From Fibrobacter sp. (GTDB lineage Bacteria > Fibrobacterota > Fibrobacteria > Fibrobacterales > Fibrobacteraceae), in contig JAEDLI010000027.1 in the NCBI GenBank assembly GCA_016295375.1, positions 1-24,382 on the forward strand: DNA of 24,382 nucleotides. The letters are read 5' to 3'. Positions 15,111 through 22,754 of the stretch are shown here, piece by piece. The notes under the pieces were generated by a model that had not been told where the DNA came from, ran no database searches, and worked only from the letters and a program-made list of their open reading frames with translations. Position numbers and translations under genes: made by a program. The stretch's first letter is position 1, and the number at the start of each line of letters is the position of its first letter.

Positions 15111-15722
15111 CTACGAATTGAAAACACTGGTACCTAAAACTTCGTGAAGGTACTGGGCGAATGGAGCCAACACGCCAGTTCCAAAGCTCTGACGATGAAG
15201 GTAATAAGTGAATAGAGAACCAAGGCCTCCCCCCAGAAGAGCGTAGCAGAATATGACCACAAACAACTTGGGAATACTGGAGAAGAACTTCTTGTTGTAA
15301 AAGAATACTGTTGCAAGACCTATAAAAATGCTTATGACTCCATAGAACATGGAGAACGAACCCGACAAGCTCTTCACCAAGTTCGTGGTAAAGCCAACTA
15401 GCACTGCAGGGAAAACACCCCCCAGCATAGCGACGAATATGGTACCGATACAATCAAAGAAAAGAGGCAAACCAAAGACGCCCACATGCTTGTTGGGCAC
15501 GATATTCAGGAGGATTCCAAGAACGATGAGAAGGACTCCGCTCCCCACACCAATCCATTTATTTTTCCCACCTCTTATCATCGGGATAGAATTTAAAATA
15601 AATACCGAATTATTGAACATTTCGCCCAAAAGTTCACGGATTTTACTAGCTTCCCTCGTCATTTGTTTACAAAAGTTTACAATCAAAACGCTGGGGCACG
15701 TCCTTCGGCCCGCCGTTTGCAT
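15111..15722 (-). CDS. N-terminal multi-pass membrane segment (before first TAG)
   Basis: This segment has about five TM helices from overall codon 55 on, with the pattern GVFGLPLFFDCIGTIF..GGVFPAVLVGF..FYGVISIFIGLATVF. It resembles the ECF-S/5TM-type membrane sensor regions found before output domains in other signalling proteins. The first 47 residues (to MIRGGKNKW) are poorly hydrophobic and may be untranslated. The TAG that ends it falls just before LMADVVVDLFDKSVTVVVA, clearly the same domain. Confidence 0.55.
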   Translation of the reverse strand: MQTAGRRTCPSVLIVNFCKQMTREASKIRELLGEMFNNSVFILNSIPMIRGGKNKWIGVGSGVLLIVLGILLNIVPNKHVGVFGLPLFFDCIGTIFVAMLGGVFPAVLVGFTTNLVKSLSGSFSMFYGVISIFIGLATVFFYNKKFFSSIPKLFVVIFCYALLGGGLGSLFTYYLHRQSFGTGVLAPFAQYLHEVLGTSVFNS

Positions 15723-15793
15723 AACTTATTGATACTCAATGACTTACGCGCACTTTTTGAGAAAAAGAATCCAACAAAAAGCACCCCCTTTTC

Positions 15794-15799
15794 TATAAT
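15794..15799 (+). promoter_or_regulatory. Candidate -10 box (TATAAT) for tamB
   Basis: A perfect TATAAT lies 10 nt before the TTG start at 15809. Transcription would begin at about 15806, giving an almost leaderless mRNA. No good -35 is present at 17 nt upstream. The region 15723-15793 otherwise separates two divergent genes. Confidence 0.4.
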
Positions 15800-15808
15800 T
15801 CTAGCTAG

Positions 15809-18800
15809 TTGAAGAATCGAACTTCGACATTCCTTAGGCCCGCCGTAATCACGACGGCGATGGTGGGTGCATTGGCTCTTTGCACCTGGTTGTCGGACTA
15901 TTTGCTGGACGTGACCCTGTCTAGCCCTTACAGCTTCGGATCCCTAGAAATCTCGCCCCATGGACACCGCCAAGACGGTTATCTGACCCACCATTGGGAC
16001 TCCATCGCCATCAAAAACGGCGAAAACACCTTTATCCTGCGGAATACGGACCTGGACATCACCCTGTTCCAGGAGAACCGAAACATCCAGCTGCAGGCCG
16101 GCGAAGTCAACGTCAGCATTTCTTCTGCAGGACCGCCCAAGGAAAAGAATGTCGAAACAGACAATTCGCCTCCATCCCTGCCGGAACAGGTAAAATTCTA
16201 CGTGCCGGTGAATGTCGGCGTCGGAAAACTTACTGTAGATGTGGACTCCAGCAAACACTGGGAGGCCAAGGACATTTCCATAAAGAGCGAGGGCTCCACC
16301 AAGGCCCGGTTTAACGCTGATAGTATCAAGGGCGATTTCGTGAAACACCCGGCTAAGGTCGGCGTGTCCCTGGATTTCCAGTCCGACCAAATCAAGATGA
16401 AGGGTAAGGTGGTTGCAGGCCCCGATTCCATTGCCGTTGACGCCACCACCTCCAAGAAGAACTTGACTGCCATATCCACTACGACCTCTTTAGACGTCAA
16501 GAAGGTCGAAGATTGGCTACCCGTCAAGATTCCCAAGGGTGCCCCCACCATCGGCAAGCTCCACATGCAGACCAAGGCGAGCCTGCATCCGAAAACAGGC
16601 AAACCCAACTACGATGTTACCATCAAGACCCGCATCGGTGAGTTCTGGCCACTGATGCCGCTGAACGCCACTATCCACGTCAAAGGTGACCAGAAGCGTT
16701 TCCATTCCGACGTTTTATTAAAAAATGACGAGGGTGGAACCATACATCTTACTGCCGATATGGACACGAAACTCAACGGAACCGCTTCGGGAAAAGTGGA
16801 GAAGATGAGCGCCCTGTTCGGTCCACAGATGATGCCTCTGGACATGACCATCCATTCCGCCGAAAAGAAGGGCAACAAGATAACGGCAAAGGTGGAGACC
16901 CGACAAGGCTCCGTGGTCGAAGCAAATATCGATCTGGACAGCGACATCCCTGTCACCTACACAGGCGACATGTCACCGCTTGAACCTTGGGCTCTAGACT
17001 GGACCAAGGGAGAACTCGTTCTCAAGGACAGGTTTAAAGTTTACGGCACTGTTTTCGACGGAAAGACCCGAATATTCGTCAAAATTCCGAACGTGGAATA
17101 CGCTTACCAGATGAAGGCGGATTCCTTACAGACGGTGCTGCTCATCGACAAGCACGGTATCGACTTTTCGAAAGGAATCATCTATACACCCAAAGAAACT
17201 TTTGACTTTACTGGCGATGTTGTTTGGGACGCGCCCGCACCGCACACCTCTTGGAACGTAACTCAACGGCATGGCGGTAGCGCCAGGGCATACGTGACCA
17301 TCATGGATTCCATTACCATTGACGTCTCTGCCGACCAGGTAGAGATATCCACCATACCTTTTGCCAAGACGAAACTGAACGAAAAATTGAACGGCAAAGT
17401 GACCGGCAGGTGGACACAGAACTTCGATACCAACGTAGGAAAAGCCGATGTCAGCATGGACGGGTACTTTGACCCCTACAACCTGAAGGGGAGCGTTTCT
17501 GCAAGACAGAACGGCGACACCATCTTTATTGACAAGGCAGAGGCCATACAAAGCCAGAACAAAGTTCAGGGCGAAGCCATATTCATCTTGCCCAACGATT
17601 CCAACCCAGATTTCAAGCCTACGGGAGTCCTACCCATACAGGTTGTACATGCCTGGGCTGCATCTGAAAAATTCAACATTCCGCTACTGCTGGACCCAAT
17701 CAACGACACCACATTCACCTCGGGCTTTATCAATGGTGACATCGCCTACGAAGAAAAAGTTGGATTGCAGGGAAATATCGAATTCACCGACATCGAGTTC
17801 AGCAAAATTCCGCCATATCTTTTCAACATCAAAAAAATGAACCTCTTTGCCGAAGGGAGTAAGGTTGAACTGAACGCCTACCTGGGAATTGGTGGAGGCG
17901 GTTGGACCGGAACAACACAAGTCTCCCTGGACAACGTTTTTGATGACAAACGACATATAAGTCTTTCACACAACACCGACAACGGCGGTAATTTATGGGC
18001 CGAAGGTTTTATCGACACCGCCATGGTATTTACAGGAAACATGAACATGAACGGTTCCTGGTTTATTCCCGGTACCGTAAGCGAAATCAAGAAAACCGAT
18101 TTGCAGATTGCCCTCACCGCAAATATCCGCGAAGGAATAAATGGAATTACCGCCGATCTTCAGACGGACTCCACATTCTATCAGCCTCCCAAGCTGAATT
18201 ATATGTTCCCATTGCGGGCCCGGGGACACCTGGAAAAAGGAATCTTAAACATTACCGAAGCGTCTACCCAAAACGACAGTGCCGAAACCATTTCAGGAAC
18301 ATTGCAGTTTGACCTAAACAACATGCAATTACTGGGAATTGACCTGCAGTCAGAAAAGTACACCATTCGCACAAAGCATCATACGCTACTTCTCGAAAAT
18401 ATTTCTAGCCACATGGAAGACAACAGCGATGCCCTTGTCCTCTCTACAGCACTGGCCTCTATTCAATACCTGTTCAACCATGAATCCTTTGGAGATGCCG
18501 AAGTACTGGGACAGGGTGACATAAAGTTTGTGATACCCCATTCCATTGACGGACTTATCCGAAACAAGAGTATCGAAGGAAACATCACCATTGACAAAGC
18601 CGTATACAAAAAGGATTTGGAAATCGAAGTCACGCCAAATTCAATGGACAAGATTCTCGCCATGCTCAACAACGCTATTGCAAGGCTAAGAAAGACAGAA
18701 AGCAAAGAGGCAAAAATATCTGCCGCAAGTCCTATCAACTTATCTGTTCATGTAATGGATACGCAAAAAGATTCCATCGAAATACTTTCACCCTTCGCCG

Positions 18801-19717
18801 CATTCCCATTTACCTTTGATATTTGGGTGCTGGGCAACACCAACAGGCCCCTGCTGCGGGGCGATGTAACCAACGCTAACGCCGGATTCATTGGTGTCAA
18901 GGATGTTTACAACTTTGATCTGAACTACTTCCGAATCAGTTGGTCCGATGTGCCCTGGCAAAAAGGCGTTCTTGACGTTTCCAGTTCACAGGAACTCCCC
19001 TACTGTACAGAAACTGATGACAGCCAAAACGAAACATGTCCAATCAACTTGGATATTCAGGGAACACTTACCAACCCGCAGGCTACTCCTAACTCCAACT
19101 GTGGAAGGGAATCCAGTTCTGCAGCAATTTACTACAATATATTCCTGGGATGTATTGCCGACGACACCGACGAAAACGCGGACTGGAACAAACTTGCTGG
19201 AAAGGCAATTGGCAAATTCCTTTCTTCTACGGCCAACAAAACTCTTGGTGGCGAATACATCGGTGATATCGATATGAAGGTCATGCTATTCAACAGCAAT
19301 ACATCTAACGACAGGGATTCTAGCTACTTCAAGGTTCCCGTGTCCCTGGATCGTTGGGTCAAAGATTTGAGCCTCATCTTTGGGTATACCCAAGACCAGA
19401 GTGAAAACCCGACATACGACCAGGCTCTGCAATTCGGCGTAAACTACACTCTTCCGGTATTCCGCGAAAAAGAATACTCCCACAAGAACCATATCAATCC
19501 CACTTTATCTCTGAGCGGGCTCCTTGTATCTAAGCAGTACCTGACTAATACCGGTACCGAGGGTAACGAAAACCGCATAGAAAAGAACATCGGTGTAAAC
19601 TATACCTACAGATTCTGGAATCCCTGTCTCTTGGGCATTGGACACTGTGAATCTATCGCGCCACCCCGGGACTCTACATCAGCAAAACATCCCACAAAGA
19701 CCGGAGCAAAGCAATGA
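15809..19717 (+). CDS. tamB: TamB-like (DUF490/AsmA-type) envelope assembly protein
   Basis: This 1302-residue protein has one N-terminal signal anchor (about 11-30) followed by a very long beta-rich periplasmic region, as in TamB and AsmA-like bridge proteins that span from the inner to the outer membrane. Family members help insert outer-membrane proteins or carry lipid. The C-terminal region from about residue 980 fits the TamB C-terminal domain: LRGDVTNANAGFIGV, then FRISWSDVPWQKGVLDVSSSQELPY, and INLDIQGTLTNPQATP. The start is unusual: TTG at 15809 with no Shine-Dalgarno, directly after TAG. The next in-frame ATG (15860) would cut into the anchor. The stop overlaps the ATG of the TamA-like gene (19714-19717), giving a coupled TamB-TamA pair, the reverse of the E. 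coli order. Confidence 0.85.
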   Translation: MKNRTSTFLRPAVITTAMVGALALCTWLSDYLLDVTLSSPYSFGSLEISPHGHRQDGYLTHHWDSIAIKNGENTFILRNTDLDITLFQENRNIQLQAGEVNVSISSAGPPKEKNVETDNSPPSLPEQVKFYVPVNVGVGKLTVDVDSSKHWEAKDISIKSEGSTKARFNADSIKGDFVKHPAKVGVSLDFQSDQIKMKGKVVAGPDSIAVDATTSKKNLTAISTTTSLDVKKVEDWLPVKIPKGAPTIGKLHMQTKASLHPKTGKPNYDVTIKTRIGEFWPLMPLNATIHVKGDQKRFHSDVLLKNDEGGTIHLTADMDTKLNGTASGKVEKMSALFGPQMMPLDMTIHSAEKKGNKITAKVETRQGSVVEANIDLDSDIPVTYTGDMSPLEPWALDWTKGELVLKDRFKVYGTVFDGKTRIFVKIPNVEYAYQMKADSLQTVLLIDKHGIDFSKGIIYTPKETFDFTGDVVWDAPAPHTSWNVTQRHGGSARAYVTIMDSITIDVSADQVEISTIPFAKTKLNEKLNGKVTGRWTQNFDTNVGKADVSMDGYFDPYNLKGSVSARQNGDTIFIDKAEAIQSQNKVQGEAIFILPNDSNPDFKPTGVLPIQVVHAWAASEKFNIPLLLDPINDTTFTSGFINGDIAYEEKVGLQGNIEFTDIEFSKIPPYLFNIKKMNLFAEGSKVELNAYLGIGGGGWTGTTQVSLDNVFDDKRHISLSHNTDNGGNLWAEGFIDTAMVFTGNMNMNGSWFIPGTVSEIKKTDLQIALTANIREGINGITADLQTDSTFYQPPKLNYMFPLRARGHLEKGILNITEASTQNDSAETISGTLQFDLNNMQLLGIDLQSEKYTIRTKHHTLLLENISSHMEDNSDALVLSTALASIQYLFNHESFGDAEVLGQGDIKFVIPHSIDGLIRNKSIEGNITIDKAVYKKDLEIEVTPNSMDKILAMLNNAIARLRKTESKEAKISAASPINLSVHVMDTQKDSIEILSPFAAFPFTFDIWVLGNTNRPLLRGDVTNANAGFIGVKDVYNFDLNYFRISWSDVPWQKGVLDVSSSQELPYCTETDDSQNETCPINLDIQGTLTNPQATPNSNCGRESSSAAIYYNIFLGCIADDTDENADWNKLAGKAIGKFLSSTANKTLGGEYIGDIDMKVMLFNSNTSNDRDSSYFKVPVSLDRWVKDLSLIFGYTQDQSENPTYDQALQFGVNYTLPVFREKEYSHKNHINPTLSLSGLLVSKQYLTNTGTEGNENRIEKNIGVNYTYRFWNPCLLGIGHCESIAPPRDSTSAKHPTKTGAKQ
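19703..19706 (+). promoter_or_regulatory. Ribosome-binding site of tamA
   Basis: GGAG sits 7 nt before the ATG at 19714, inside the last codons of tamB, supporting coupled translation. Confidence 0.5.
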
Positions 19718-21621
19718 AAAAGATTCTGACAATCCTGCTTGCTCTAGTAATTACTGCATGGGCCGGAGAAGGGGATAAGCACCCCTGGTATATGAACTTT
19801 GACGGAAACAAGGTCTTTTCCAGCTATCAGCTGGAAGAGCAAATGGATATTCCCGAAGAATTTGGAAAACTGGACACCACTAAACAAGATTTTATGATGA
19901 GGTTTTCTCTTGAAAACGTCCAAGCATTATACTTTTCCAAAGGATACTTCAGCCTTGACATTCAAATGGATATCAAACGCGAATACCTGGCGCAAGACAG
20001 TGTAATAAGCGGCTATCTGTTCACCCTTTCCGAAGGGGAACGCTATCGTTTTGCGGGAACAATCTTAAAGATGCCTCAAACGGACAGCGTAGAAATAGAC
20101 ACATCGTCATTGAACACATCCCATGACCGAGTCTTTGACAATAACGATATTTCCGAGGACCTTCAGTACATCCAGACGACATTCCGCAAAGCAGGCTACC
20201 TGCATGTCTATATGGACCACCTAGAAAAAATTGATACCGTAGCCAAGAAAATTTACGTCGAAATTACCGTACAGCCCGGCGCTAAAGTCATCATGGGCAA
20301 CATCACCAGTTCAGCCAAGAGAGTCGCCGACCGTAGAGAAAGAAACGCACCACAAGAGGATGGCCTCACAGACACGGCATGGCTATCTTCCCTATGGACA
20401 ATTCCGCAGGGCGAAACCATTGACGGTAAACAGTACAATTCCTTCAGGAACAAGCTGTTCTCAACACAGATGTTTACCCAAATCAAGATGAGCGATTCCC
20501 TGCGAGAAGACGGACTGTCAGATGTTCACCTAGATGTGACAGAACGCGTCCCTGGAGAAACTCGCTACGGGTTCTTCTACGAAGAAATATATGGATTCGG
20601 AGCTCAGGCGTATGCAAAACACAAGAACTTCATTGGACATTTCCATGAATTTTCCACTGGCGGGCAAATCGCTCAACACAAGCAAGAATTCTCCGTTGGT
20701 TACGCAAACCCGCTCCTGTTTGGGACCTCATTCTCCTTCATTCCAACGGCTATCCGCTTCGACGACCGTCTCAGTTTCAACCACGAAAAAATCAACCCGC
20801 CTGCCTACCCCGACAGTATAGAAGAACGCTATGAAGTCATCAACCGTGCGGACTTAACCTTCGGCATTACTAACCACATCCGCTTCCGTGGAACCATCGA
20901 TTCACGCTACGTGAACAAGAACGAGGAAAAGTTATTCAAGCAAAAGCAGGAAATCGCCCTTACCTTTGACTTTACCGACGACTACTTCAACCCCACCAAG
21001 GGTATCCGTTTCGCTCCTACTGTCGGTATGGGTCTCAACCTCACCGCCTCTCTTGACAATCCCTCCATGATCGGCAATCCCTATACCTATTCCGAAGGCA
21101 CCGTCAACCTGTACTACCCCCTATTCTGGACGTTCTACGGAGCAGTCAGCGGAAGTGTGGGTAAGTTTTTCAACTCTGCTCTAGAAGACGACGCCCGCGT
21201 ATTCTATCAAGGTGGCTCTCGGTCAGTCCGCGGTTATCGATTCAGAAGCATTTATGCAAGCTATACATCCCAAGAAACTGTTACAAACGCCAACGGAACC
21301 ACAGAAGAAAAAGAAGTCATCAATACGGGTCTCACTCCCTTCTACTATCGGTTCAATCAAGAATTACGCTGGAAAATCCCCGTCAAAAGCTGGAACCGTT
21401 GGCAAATTGTTCAGTTCTTCGACTGGGCAAAAGTCATGGACGAGGAAAGCAAACTCTATATCGAAGAATCCGACGCCAGCTTCGGCCTTGGAATACGCTA
21501 CCATTGGCAATTCCTGACATTCCGTCTGGACTACGCTATCAACAAGAAGATGAAGAACCTGGGACAATGGGAAAACTTCGCCTGGAGCAGGTTTGCTTTC
21601 GATCTATCGCAGGCATTCTAA
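19714..21621 (+). CDS. tamA: TamA/BamA-like Omp85 outer-membrane protein
   Basis: This 635-residue outer-membrane protein has a signal peptide (MKKILTILLALVITAWA). POTRA-like modules follow (about 25-285), with the last ending in the LDVTERVPGETRYGFFY transition. The C-terminal Omp85 barrel is about 285-635. The barrel holds GGSRSVRGYRFRS (500-512), matching the conserved VRGF/Y lid-lock motif, and the chain ends with aromatic FDLSQAF, the usual barrel-end signal. TamA works with TamB in outer-membrane protein assembly; the overlap with tamB supports TamA over BamA here. A predicted lysine-rich loop (SRYVNKNEEKLFKQKQE) lies in the barrel. It ends TAA, 6 nt from the stop of the convergent ABC gene, with no visible terminator. 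Confidence 0.88.
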   Translation: MKKILTILLALVITAWAGEGDKHPWYMNFDGNKVFSSYQLEEQMDIPEEFGKLDTTKQDFMMRFSLENVQALYFSKGYFSLDIQMDIKREYLAQDSVISGYLFTLSEGERYRFAGTILKMPQTDSVEIDTSSLNTSHDRVFDNNDISEDLQYIQTTFRKAGYLHVYMDHLEKIDTVAKKIYVEITVQPGAKVIMGNITSSAKRVADRRERNAPQEDGLTDTAWLSSLWTIPQGETIDGKQYNSFRNKLFSTQMFTQIKMSDSLREDGLSDVHLDVTERVPGETRYGFFYEEIYGFGAQAYAKHKNFIGHFHEFSTGGQIAQHKQEFSVGYANPLLFGTSFSFIPTAIRFDDRLSFNHEKINPPAYPDSIEERYEVINRADLTFGITNHIRFRGTIDSRYVNKNEEKLFKQKQEIALTFDFTDDYFNPTKGIRFAPTVGMGLNLTASLDNPSMIGNPYTYSEGTVNLYYPLFWTFYGAVSGSVGKFFNSALEDDARVFYQGGSRSVRGYRFRSIYASYTSQETVTNANGTTEEKEVINTGLTPFYYRFNQELRWKIPVKSWNRWQIVQFFDWAKVMDEESKLYIEESDASFGLGIRYHWQFLTFRLDYAINKKMKNLGQWENFAWSRFAFDLSQAF

Positions 21622-21627
21622 AAAACG

Positions 21628-22467
21628 TTATTGGGTAACCGTTTCTCGATATATATCGGCAAGGGAAACACCACGAGTTTTCAAAGAGCCTACAGGAATT
21701 CCTGCCGACAAAAGTGCTTTGCGCACAGCACCTTCTTCTACCTCTGTCGAGACTTCAATTTCAAAACGTCTTGCTTTACCGGCCACCATCTGGATTTCTT
21801 TCTGCAGGTTTCCTGAGCGCAAAACGACACCCTTGTCAATAATGGCAAAATCCGTAGCTTCCGATTCCATTTCAGCCAAAATATGGGAACACACTATCGC
21901 CGTGCCTCCCAAGGCCTTGCGCCATTCTCCAATATAGTTCCACACCCGCTCCCGAGATTCAGGATCCAGATTGGCAACAGGCTCATCAAGAGCCAAAACC
22001 TTGGGCCTATGCACAAGGGCACGAACAATCTGCAACTTCTGTCGATTTCCAAGGGATAGCTGAGACAATTTCATATCCATTGCAGGGCCATTTAGTTTAT
22101 CCAGAACATCCTTGCTACGCTCCAACGCCTCAGGTCGTTCAATTCCATAGAAACCCGCAAAATAGCACAAATATTCCGCTACGGTCAGTCGGAGGTAAAC
22201 CCCCGGATTTTCCAGAAGAACGCCAAGCTTGTTCGAATCCAAGAAGCCCTTGTCATTTTGATAGGCTAGCGCTATTTTCAGTGTCCCCGCATAATGCGGC
22301 AGTCTTCCACACAATAGCCTCATCAGCGTTGTCTTGCCTGCGCCATTAGGCCCAAGAAGAGCGAAGAAAGAACCTTCCTCTATTTCCAAGGACAGGTCCT
22401 TTAACGCAAAGTTCTCGGACTTCAGATACTTAAAGCTCAAGTCCTTTATAGAAACAAGACTAGGCAT
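21628..22467 (-). CDS. ABC transporter ATP-binding protein (ABC-2/CcmA type)
   Basis: This 279-residue cytoplasmic ATPase subunit powers an ABC exporter. Walker A GPNGAGKTT (39-47), signature LSLGNRQ (137-143), Walker B VLALDEP (157-163) and H-loop His195 (VCSH) are intact. A C-terminal extension of about 70 residues resembles those of ABC-2-type exporters. I chose the ATG at 22467, which overlaps the TGA of the upstream 74-codon gene as TGATG and suggests coupling; a TTG one codon earlier is possible. No permease gene is present on either side: downstream is the convergent tamA, upstream only the small gene. Its partner must lie elsewhere, or the ATPase works with an unlinked permease. Substrate unknown. 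Confidence 0.9.
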   Translation of the reverse strand: MPSLVSIKDLSFKYLKSENFALKDLSLEIEEGSFFALLGPNGAGKTTLMRLLCGRLPHYAGTLKIALAYQNDKGFLDSNKLGVLLENPGVYLRLTVAEYLCYFAGFYGIERPEALERSKDVLDKLNGPAMDMKLSQLSLGNRQKLQIVRALVHRPKVLALDEPVANLDPESRERVWNYIGEWRKALGGTAIVCSHILAEMESEATDFAIIDKGVVLRSGNLQKEIQMVAGKARRFEIEVSTEVEEGAVRKALLSAGIPVGSLKTRGVSLADIYRETVTQ

Positions 22468-22691
22468 CAATCAACCTCAACAGGAAATAGCTCTTCGCGA
22501 CGAAACACCTTTTCCGGATTAATCAGGCGGTTGAGCGCCTCGGTAAGTAAGTCCTGGGTGTGGCGCGGAACAGGCTTTTTTCCGAGCCTGGCCTTTTGCA
22601 CCATCTTGTGGTTCAAGTTTCCGGGCAACTGTTCCACTACATCGTGATTGGTCCAGTTTCCGGCCGAAAGAATCTCATCAACCTTCGTCAT
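22467..22691 (-). CDS. Small protein of unknown function (74 aa), coupled to ABC ATPase
   Basis: The 74-residue product has a basic middle (HKMVQKARLGKKPVPRHT) followed by an amphipathic helix (QDLLTEALNRLIN). The pattern is faintly like a helix-turn-helix DNA-binding protein, but I do not recognise a family. It ends TGA at 22467-22469, overlapping the ATPase start by one base. It begins about 15 nt after a terminator, with no clear Shine-Dalgarno. It may regulate or assist the ABC system; this is inference from position only. Confidence 0.65.
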   Translation of the reverse strand: MTKVDEILSAGNWTNHDVVEQLPGNLNHKMVQKARLGKKPVPRHTQDLLTEALNRLINPEKVFRREELFPVEVD

Positions 22692-22705
22692 GCCTATAAA
22701 TTAGA

Positions 22706-22734
22706 AAAAGCCCTGGGATAAACCCAGGGCTTTT
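22706..22734 (-). terminator. Rho-independent terminator after the OmpA gene
   Basis: Perfect 12-bp arms 22706-22717 and 22723-22734 (AAAAGCCCTGGG and complement) with a 5-nt loop. Read leftward the hairpin runs into a T5 tract. It ends the OmpA-family transcript about 20 nt after its TAA. Confidence 0.85.
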
Positions 22735-22754
22735 CAAAGATTCAGTAGAAGACC

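Larger units (their letters stand above)
13464..15722 (-). pseudogene. Membrane sensor HD-GYP gene with three in-frame TAG codons
   Basis: From ATG 15722 to TGA 13464-13466 this is one reading frame of 752 codons, interrupted only by TAG at 15111-15113 (codon 204), 14907-14909 (codon 272) and 14397-14399 (codon 442). There is no frameshift and no in-frame TAA or TGA. The four pieces form one sensible protein: multi-pass membrane domain, a further membrane segment, an extracytoplasmic sensor domain, a last TM helix with a HAMP-like linker, and HD-GYP. The start is uncertain: 15722, 15662 or 15581 (MIRGGKNKW, just before the first helix) are possible, none with a Shine-Dalgarno. Either it is an amber-mutated pseudogene or the TAG codons are read through; CAG (Gln) is one transition away at each site. 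Confidence 0.75.

Noticed and set aside
13464..15722. Four separate genes instead of one broken HD-GYP gene
   Set aside because: All pieces share one frame, the breaks fall inside or next to membrane helices of continuous domains, and none has its own ribosome-binding site.
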